Part shown: positions 57,201 to 64,000 of the stretch, one piece after another
Position numbering within the stretch: position 1 is the first letter of the stretch
Layout of the letters: each line of letters opens with the position of its first letter
Origin: Elymus sibiricus
Lineage: Eukaryota; Streptophyta; Magnoliopsida; Poales; Poaceae
Direction: 5' to 3'
DNA length: 64,000 bases
Assembly: GCA_039707655.1 (NCBI GenBank)
Contig: CM077676.1
Span: forward strand, 378,948,114-379,012,113
The notes under the pieces: generated by a model
What the model saw: the letters and a program-made list of their open reading frames with translations, nothing else
What the model was told of the DNA's origin: nothing
Database searches by the model: none
Made by a program: the position numbers and the translations under genes

Positions 57201-58157
57201 GAGTGGCGCACGGTGGCCCTTGACAACGTAGGAGCGCAGGACGGCACCGGATTCGAGCGGCGGCAGTATACGATGTCCTGATGGGGAAGAGGTCGATGCC
57301 GTTGATGCCGACCTCCCCGGCTCCAGCTGATGGTTGAGGACGATGAAGCGGAGGATGGCGCCCCTCCCAGATACCAGCAGCGGTCGCGGGGACGCCGAAG
57401 ACCGCGAGCGTGACGAGGGCGCGGCGGCAGCAGCGTCAGGCGCCGAAAGAAATGGAGGGGTCGAGCTTGAGGGAGAGGGAGAGGACTGGCCAGGGGGTCC
57501 AGGGGGAGCGGTTGGATCGTTCTTATCCCTTTCCGGCGCCCTGTGGCGGCACGCGTCAAGAGGACGGCCGGCGGAGGAGCTCCGGCCATGGCCCTGGCGA
57601 CACGGCGCGAGGAGGACGAAGGGGCAGGTGAGAGTGGGTGGAGGTGGGCTGGGCCGGCTACTGTAGCTCTGGGCCTTAGAGCTCAGTAGGATTTCTATTT
57701 TCTTTTTATTTCTTTTCTGCTTTCTCTTTTAGTCTCTGTTTTGCATTTTCTTCTTGCACCAAAAGATTTTTGCAAAATGTATATCTTACTGCAATAATTA
57801 CTTTGCATTTTTAGGTACGCCATAATAATTTTGGTACCTGTTTGAATTGATTTGAATTTTTAATTGCTTTTAAAAGAGTCAAAATGGTGCTGATGTTGCT
57901 GTTTTGAATTTCTATGGGTTGTTCAAGAGTTTTAGTGATGTTGTTTTCCTGAAAATATATTATTATGGAGTATTTACTAAAACATGAACTATTTAGTTCT
58001 TAGCTTTGAGCAATTTTTAATTCCACTTTTAAATTGACTTGAATCTAGTGATGGAATTTGAAATGAGATATGTATTTGGCATGATCAAGCATTGCTTAAC
58101 AAAATAACTTGGCATTATGATGTGGGATCACTGTAGCATAATACAGGGGGTGTTACA
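54206..58157 (-). repeat. LTR C (3' LTR on the reverse strand)
   Basis: The reverse-strand start is TGTAACACCCCCTGTATTAT at 58157. It matches LTR D throughout, but lacks about 55 terminal bases at the left (TGACGCCCCCGACTCAATCA in D) and an internal segment near 54370 that is present at 59295-59430 in D. Confidence 0.85.
56615..56710. promoter_or_regulatory. Cluster of TTGACC W-box-like motifs in LTR C
   Basis: TTGACC lies at 56621-56626, 56629-56634 and 56684-56689, and GGTCAA at 56691-56696 and 56699-56704. Equivalent motifs occur in LTR D near 61684-61760. TTGAC(C/T) is the WRKY-factor site; a regulatory role in the LTR is inference. Confidence 0.4.
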
Positions 58158-59102
58158 AATTCTCCTCCTCTAAAAGAAATTCTCGTCTCGAGAATTTTGG
58201 AGGTAGAGGAAAAGAGGTCGGGGTATTCTGGGAAGTTCTTCTGGAAATACCTTTTAGAAGTCGCGAACGACCGGAACATTTTTCGATTCCCTCAAGAGGA
58301 GAAGCGTTCAACGCATTCTGGAATTAAATTTAGGCTTCGGCACTTCGAATAAGATGAGCATAGTAGTTTACTATCTCATCCGAAGGATGCAGGAGTTGAA
58401 CGGTTTTAGTGGCACAATCGATGGCAAATTGATTGGCCGAGAACCAGCTCATATTCAAAATGACGTCTGAGCCGGAAAGACGAATTCTAGGATTTGACTG
58501 ACGATTGCGTGCATTCGCACAGATGATGAATCAATCGGATCAGAATGTCAATCGCAAAGGATTAACGAGGATTGTCGAGCACCTGGATTTTTTCACAAGT
58601 GTAAGTAGGCGATAAGGAATTTCAACGGCGGTAGGACATATAGGCTTTTCGGAAAATCGGATAGTATATCAGGGCATCTTGTAATAACAAGAGCAACTGG
58701 GGATGAATATATTAACGACAAGTACATGTAGTTATCTATGGGGATTTATCGGTGGTAGGGAATCGCAAAAGCGATGAGCACAAGGGTCTCGGGAAAGCAT
58801 CGAAGAGTGCTTGGGATATCTTGAAATATCCAGGGATGATCGGGAATGAGTGGCTCTCCGGAATGAAGTCGTTACGAGAACCTAGAGTTAGAGTTAGCAA
58901 AACTTTAACCCGAAAAGATGAGAGATCAGAGTCCCAGAGTAAAGAAGAGGAATAAAAGATCCTAATCCCATCCATTGGTGATGTGGGCCCGTAAGCCACA
59001 CAACATAGTTAGTAAAAATAGTTTTTTCAAAGGCTAGACTCAACTTCGGCCAAGGAGTTCGAAAGGGGCTTCCTACAGGCAGTCGGCTCTGATACCAGCT
59101 CG
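58158..59102 (-). other. Interior of the LARD-like element
   Basis: Reverse strand: after LTR D, five bases separate the LTR end from TGGTATCAGAGC, the initiator tRNA-Met primer site. The other end has TTTTAGAGGAGGAGAATT, a polypurine tract, before LTR C. The rest has only short frames and no retroviral-type domain. Confidence 0.75.
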
Positions 59103-62100
59103 TGACGCCCCCGACTCAATCATGCACTAATCATACACGCAAATGCGCACGATCAAGCCCAGGGACTCACGGGAAGATATCACAACACAACTCTAGACAC
59201 AAAATAAAATAATACAAGCTTTATATTACAAGCCAGGGGCCTCGAGGGCTCAAATACATAAGCGAAAGCGTCAGTATCTGAGTACAGACATAATTAGACA
59301 AGGTCGCCTTAAGAAGGCTGAGCAAAACAACGACATCTAGATTGAAAAGGCGCAGGCCTCCTGCCTGGGAGCCTCCTATCTACTCCCGGTCGTCGGTCTC
59401 CACGTAGTAGTAGGCTCCGTCGGGGTAGTAGTAGTCATCGACGGGATCAGCTGGCTCCGGGACTCCGTCATCTGATCGCAGCAATCGGGTATGGGGAAAA
59501 AGAGGTAGCAAAGCAACCGTGAGTACTCATCCAAAGTACTCGCAAGACTTACATCAGATCTATTCTAAGTATGCATCGGTATCAAAGAAGGGGCTGTATC
59601 TGAGGGCTAGACTGCAGAAATGCCAGAATAGAGAGAAAACCTAGCCTATCGAAGACTAGCATCTTGCAGCGTCTTGCAGCATTAGAAGAGTGCAGATTAG
59701 TAGCATCACATAAAGTAATAAGTATGTAGTAGCAAAGCCCAGAGATCCTTCCTCGACTCCCTGCGAGAAAGCGATCCCGGAGCTAACATATTAATTAAAG
59801 TAACATGTATCCAGTTCAAGTTGTAGTAGATCGAGATACAACACTGAGCGTCCTGTTACCATGGACACAACTATTCGAATAGATAACCTTCCCTGCAGGG
59901 GTGCACTACTGTTACCCAACACGCTCGATTAACTCTGGCCGGACACACTTTTCCGGGTAATGCCCGGCCTCGGCTGATCGACACGACGTAGTCCTACCTA
60001 GGCTCCGCAGAGAGGTCCCCACCGGTCTACATCCTAAGCGCTCAAGGGTCTTGGGCCCATTGCCCTCTGCACTCCGGGTCGTTGCGAGCAGGGCGATCCA
60101 GGCCACCTCCTCTGGGGAGCCGACCCGGCCGTGCCGCAATGCTGAACTGGACATCTGACAGAGCTTTCGGCTGATACATACGGCGCCGAGGGCCCAATCA
60201 AACCATTATCCCGCATTGTGGTAGTGCGTATAGGCCAGTGGCCAACTCAGATCAAATACCCAAATTCGTTAAGCGTGTTATTAGGAGCTCGCGGAGACGA
60301 CCAGTGCTTCAGCCGTTCCGACTAGGTATCTCGCGGACCACGACCAGGGACCAGGCCCACCTCTCTCCTAGGTAGTCTCCTCCTGCCCTGTCGCTCCGAC
60401 TACAGTGTAAGTTCGGTGTCGGCTGTCGGGACAAGTTCCGAGCTACCACCACATCCTGGGTGGTACCGCTAACAGCCAGATGCCATTGGACTCTCTCGCG
60501 GGTACCCTTGGGGTCGACCCGACTTCAACATTATCTCGCGGGTGCTCTTGGAGCCGACCCGTCTTTAACAATGGTCTGAGGTGAAGGTCAAAGTACCCGT
60601 GTGTCCATAACATCGTGGGGAATCCGAGGAATCACCCTCGATGGATTCCCACTCGATGTAACCGTCAAGTTGAACTTGGAGGAATCACCCTCGATGGGTT
60701 CACACTTGAGGGGCTGCACGACAGAGGCCTCATCGGAGGTGGTGAAAGAGGAATCACCCTCGGTAACCCACAACCGATTAACCACGTTACAGAGATATCT
60801 TCAGTAGTGAGGTAGGAGGAATCACCCTCGGCACTCGATAGTAGCTCTGCAGAGTCATACAACTAAGGGGGTGTGCGGTGCTGTGTTCGGTCTCTGTACA
60901 TCGATCACACTGATCGAGTCACCGGTGGTACAGCATGGCAACAAGGACAAGGGTGTGGGGCCATTGATGGATCTCTAACCAACGTATACTAAGCGTTTAG
61001 TCAACAAGTAAAGTATCAACAGCAGGTTACAAAATCAAGCTATGCATCAGAATAGGAGCAATCAATTACAGTAGCAAAATCTAATGCAAGCATGGGAGAG
61101 AAAGAATGGGTGATATAGGAATGATCAAGGGGGTTTTGCTTGCCTGGAAGCTTTGCTGAAAGGGGCTGGACGTCAGGAACGTAGTCACACTCGATAGCAG
61201 CGTCCGTCTCGGAGTCTACCGAAGAGAAGAGGGGGAAGAAACAAATAAATACACGGAAAATAAATGCAACAGAGAGGAAAACATGGCAATATGCAATGCA
61301 GGGTGACCTAATGCATTGTTAAGTGCTACAGACGGAGCGGGAAAATATCTGGGAATATTTTCCCGGTGTTATGCATCTGTCAGACAGATGAACCGGAGGG
61401 GAAGGTTCCATGTTTGCAGTGTTGTGGGCATGTGACAGGTATGAGGATGGCATATTCGGATTCGTTGGATTTTTCTGAGCAACTTTCATGTAGAAAACTT
61501 TTTCATCCGAGCTACGGATTAGTTTCTATGAATTTCTGAAGTTTTTAGCAATTTCTGAAAAATCCTGGAATTAATTTTAAATCCGAAAATGCTCAGAAAC
61601 TGCTAGGTGCACCCGGTGCACTGCACCCACAGGTGAACCAGAGACTAACAGTGGGCCCGATTAGCTGAGTCAGCTGGTCAGCGGTTGACCAGTTGACCAG
61701 TCAACTGGGCCCCACTGTCAGTGACTGGGGGCTGCCCAGTCAGCCAGTTGACCTGGTCAACTGGGCCCACGGGTCCCAGTCAGGCCAGGTCAGCGGGCGG
61801 CGCCGGAGACGACGCCGGCGAACCAGAAACGCGGTGGAGGCATGGGACTGCGGCGGGTTTTGCGCACATGCAACGGTTTCGAGCATAGTTTGGCTCTACG
61901 AGTCCGGCTCGACAAGGCGCGTCGGCCGGTGGCATCCACTGGTGCTGGGGTGGCCGGGGTTGGCCGTGGTGGTGACGTCGGGCGGCGAACAGAGCCGACC
62001 GTGCTCGGGTTCGAGCATATGAGCTCGCCCGAGTCGAGATGGCGCACGCACGCGATGAGCGGGGCCTCCAGGAGCACGATGGAGGCCACGGCTTGGGCTG

Positions 62101-63180
62101 GGGTGGAATGTGGCAACAGTGGAGCGAGCCGCGGCGGCGAGCAGAGCTTGGGTACGGCGGCAGCGGCGCGGGGAGCTATCTACAGCATGACAGCGAGCAG
62201 CTAAGGAACGGGGAGAGGTGCGGGAGCTTACGGAGCGGCGCACGGTGGCCCTTGACAACGTAGGAGCGCAGGATGGCGCCGGATTCGAGCGGCGGCAGCG
62301 TACGATGGCCGGAAGGGGAAGAGGTCGATGCCGTTGATGCCGACCTCCCCGGCTCCAGCTGATGGTCGAGGACGATGAAACGGAGGACGGCGCCCCTCCC
62401 AGATACCAGCGTTGGTCGCGGGTACGCCGGAGACCACGAGCGTGACGAGGGCGTGGCAGCAGCAGCGTCGGGCGCCGAAAGAAATGGAGGGGGCGAGCTC
62501 GAGGGAGAGGGAGAGGAGTGGCCAGGGGGTCCAGGGGGAGCCGTTGTATCATTCTTATCCCTCTCTGGCGCCCTGTGGCGGCACGCGTCAAGAGGATGGC
62601 CGGCGGAGGAGCTCCAGCCATGGCCCTGGTGACGCGGCGCGAGGAGGGCGAAGGGGCAGGTGAGAGTGGGTGGAGGTGGGCTGGGCCGGCTACTGTAGCT
62701 CTGGGCCTTAGAGCTCTGTAGGATTTCTCTTTTCCTTTTATTTCTTTTCTGCTTTCTCTTTTAGTCTCCGTTTTACATTTTCTTCTTGCACCAAAAGATT
62801 TTTGCAAAATGTATATCTTGCTGCAATAATTACTTTGCATTTTTAGGTACTGCATAATAATTTTGGTACCTGTTTGAATTGATTTGAATTTTTAATTGCT
62901 TTTAAAAGAGTCAAAATGGTGTTGTTGTTGCTATTTTGAATTTCTAGGGGTTGTTCAAGAGTTTTAGTGATGTTGTTTTCCTAAAAATATATTATTATGG
63001 ATTATTTACTAAAACATGAACTATTTTGTTCTTAGCTTTGAGCAACTTTTAATTCCACTTTTAAATTGACTTGAATCTAGTGATGGAATTTGAAATGAGA
63101 TATGTATTTGGCATGATCAAGCATTGCTTAACAAAATAACTTGGCATTATGATGTGGGATCACTGTAGCATAATACAGGG
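59103..63180 (-). repeat. LTR D (5' LTR on the reverse strand)
   Basis: It extends at least 4078 bp. The plus-strand left end is TGACGCCCCCGACTCAATCA. The right end stops at ATACAGGG where a second element begins; the final bases (TGTTACA in C) are lost or overlap with the inserted TGTT. It includes an 11-bp local duplication (CTTGCAGCGTCTTGCAGC, about 59664) absent from C. Confidence 0.85.
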
Positions 63181-63705
63181 TGTTGGGGATGTTTACCAGC
63201 GTATAGATCCGGCAGAGTGATAACCCGGCCGTAGAGCAAGCTCGGCGGGTCAGTTCACTGCGTGATTGGAGGAACCTTGGTGGGCCGGCTTGGCGAGGCC
63301 CAGCGAGGAAGGGCCGGCTTAGTTAATGGGCCGGCTCACGAAGATGATAAGTGGCACGAAGGCCGTCTTGGAGAACAAGTAGGAAAGTGTAGGAGCCGGG
63401 TCAGGAGGACGACCCGGACTCATGTAATCTAGGGTTCCACCTGTATATATAAAGGGGAGCACCTGAGCGAAAGGACTAAGTTGCAATCTCATCGAGAGCT
63501 AGGTTAGCGAATCTGCATCCTGTAATCGAGAACCACAGCAATATAATCAAGCAGGACATAGGCTTTTACCTCCGCCGTGAGGGGCTGAACCTGGGTAACC
63601 CGGCGTCTTCTCGTTCCCGATCAACCCCGTTAAGCTTCCACACTTGTGCGATGGCCTCATCTCTAAGTCCTTTCACAAGGGCATCTGCCGTGTCAAAACC
63701 ACGAC
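63181..63705 (+). mobile_element. 5' LTR of a Gypsy-type retrotransposon
   Basis: The 525-bp sequence starts TGTTGGGGATG and ends CACGACA. TATATATAAAGGGG near 63444 is a likely TATA box, and the end is followed by GTTCGCGCCCACCGTGGGGC, similar to the GGCGCCCACCGTGGGGC primer-site context common in Triticeae Gypsy elements. The element continues past the window edge, so the second LTR and TSD cannot be seen. Confidence 0.72.
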
Positions 63706-63861
63706 AGTTCGCGCCCACCGTGGGGCTCACGCACGATGGAGTTGAGTTCTTAGCGGGATCTCTTCCAGGGTTCGGGAAGTACGTAGTTGGCATGATATCA
63801 AGGAGCCACCACGAAAAGTTCAAGATCAACGATTCGTACTAGGGCCCCCAATGGCGACTCA

Positions 63862-64000
63862 ATGGAGTACGAGTACCGGGTCCCGTTTGGCAAGATCCAC
63901 ACCGTCAGCGTGGAAGGTGAGCTGGCCGCCGGGTTGGAGAAACATCGCCAGAGTCGAGTTGGCACACCGCACCGGTCCGAGCCAGGCAAGACTTGGCCCA
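63862..64000 (+). CDS. Putative Gypsy gag start (partial)
   Basis: An open frame from ATG 63862 begins MEYEYRVPFGKIHTVSVEGE and runs open to the window end. A second frame from ATG 63851 is also open, so the true start is uncertain. No Gag domain can be confirmed from 46 codons; the call rests on position about 150 bp after the primer-binding site. Confidence 0.35.
   Translation, partial: MEYEYRVPFGKIHTVSVEGELAAGLEKHRQSRVGTPHRSEPGKTWP

Larger units (their letters stand above)
54206..63180 (-). mobile_element. Non-coding LTR element with giant LTRs (LARD-like), reverse orientation
   Basis: Two LTRs of about 4 kb (D = 5', C = 3') enclose a 945-bp interior (58158-59102). The interior starts with a primer-binding site matching tRNA-Met at 59086-59097 and ends with a polypurine tract at 58159-58175. 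There is no gag, pol or other ORF of size. This plan matches large retrotransposon derivatives, but with an unusually short interior. The outer flank of C is truncated, so the TSD cannot be tested. Confidence 0.8.

Noticed and set aside
61896..62855. 319-codon reverse-strand ORF in LTR D
   Set aside because: The matching region of LTR C is broken into shorter frames, and the sequence is Pro/Arg-rich low complexity, so it is not supported as coding.

Overview
This window is plant nuclear DNA, almost certainly from a Triticeae grass (wheat, Aegilops or barley group). Three things support this: intron-rich genes with grass-like GC-rich 5' ends, Stowaway and Tourist-type MITEs with the CTCCCTCCGTCCC-type terminus, and a Copia element whose LTR start resembles the BARE/Angela group. 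Nothing bacterial was seen. No database search was possible, so names rest on motif recognition, exon phase and known protein families.

Gene-bearing left part (1-15.9 kb). The window opens in the last exon of an ABC1-kinase/beta-lactamase fusion gene. After a fold-back MITE and a 1.4-kb Mutator-like element with a perfect 9-bp target duplication comes a complete 17-exon gene for UDP-sugar pyrophosphorylase (4543-11248, 625 codons). A complete eIF4A gene follows (13579-15423, 414 codons, with a likely 5'-UTR intron). All splice junctions and phases in these two genes are consistent, and both look functional.

Transposon-rich middle (16-40 kb). A Tourist-like MITE, a decayed retrotransposon block, an RNase H pseudogene and a probable Helitron terminus lead to a 9.6-kb Copia element (21309-30931, TSD TCGAG). 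Its LTRs are very similar but its coding region is broken at three places and lacks the Gag zinc knuckle. Next is a rearranged block with a Ulp1 (C48)-like pseudogene present as a large inverted repeat, plus a third partial copy and two shuffled shards of eIF4A joined at a 5-nt overlap. A four-exon orphan gene for a small acidic protein (34418-35490) is followed by a probable 3.3-kb Helitron (36352-39657).

B3-like cluster and long LTRs (40-63 kb). Three B3-domain-like gene copies lie in direct order. A 4.1-kb solo LTR with TSD CACAC sits between the promoter and start codon of the third copy. The unit B3 copy + promoter + LTR is tandemly duplicated with a period of about 5.8-6.0 kb. The second LTR runs into an inverted LTR of the same broad family. 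That inverted LTR belongs to a non-coding element of two roughly 4-kb LTRs around a 0.94-kb interior with a tRNA-Met-type primer site and a polypurine tract. Its outer end is interrupted by the 5' LTR of a further, probably Gypsy-type, element that leaves the window.

The protein-coding genes do not form a pathway; they are housekeeping genes and a recent local family separated by nested transposons. The main interest is structural: gene-fragment shuffling, inverted duplication, and an LTR that travelled with a tandem gene duplication.
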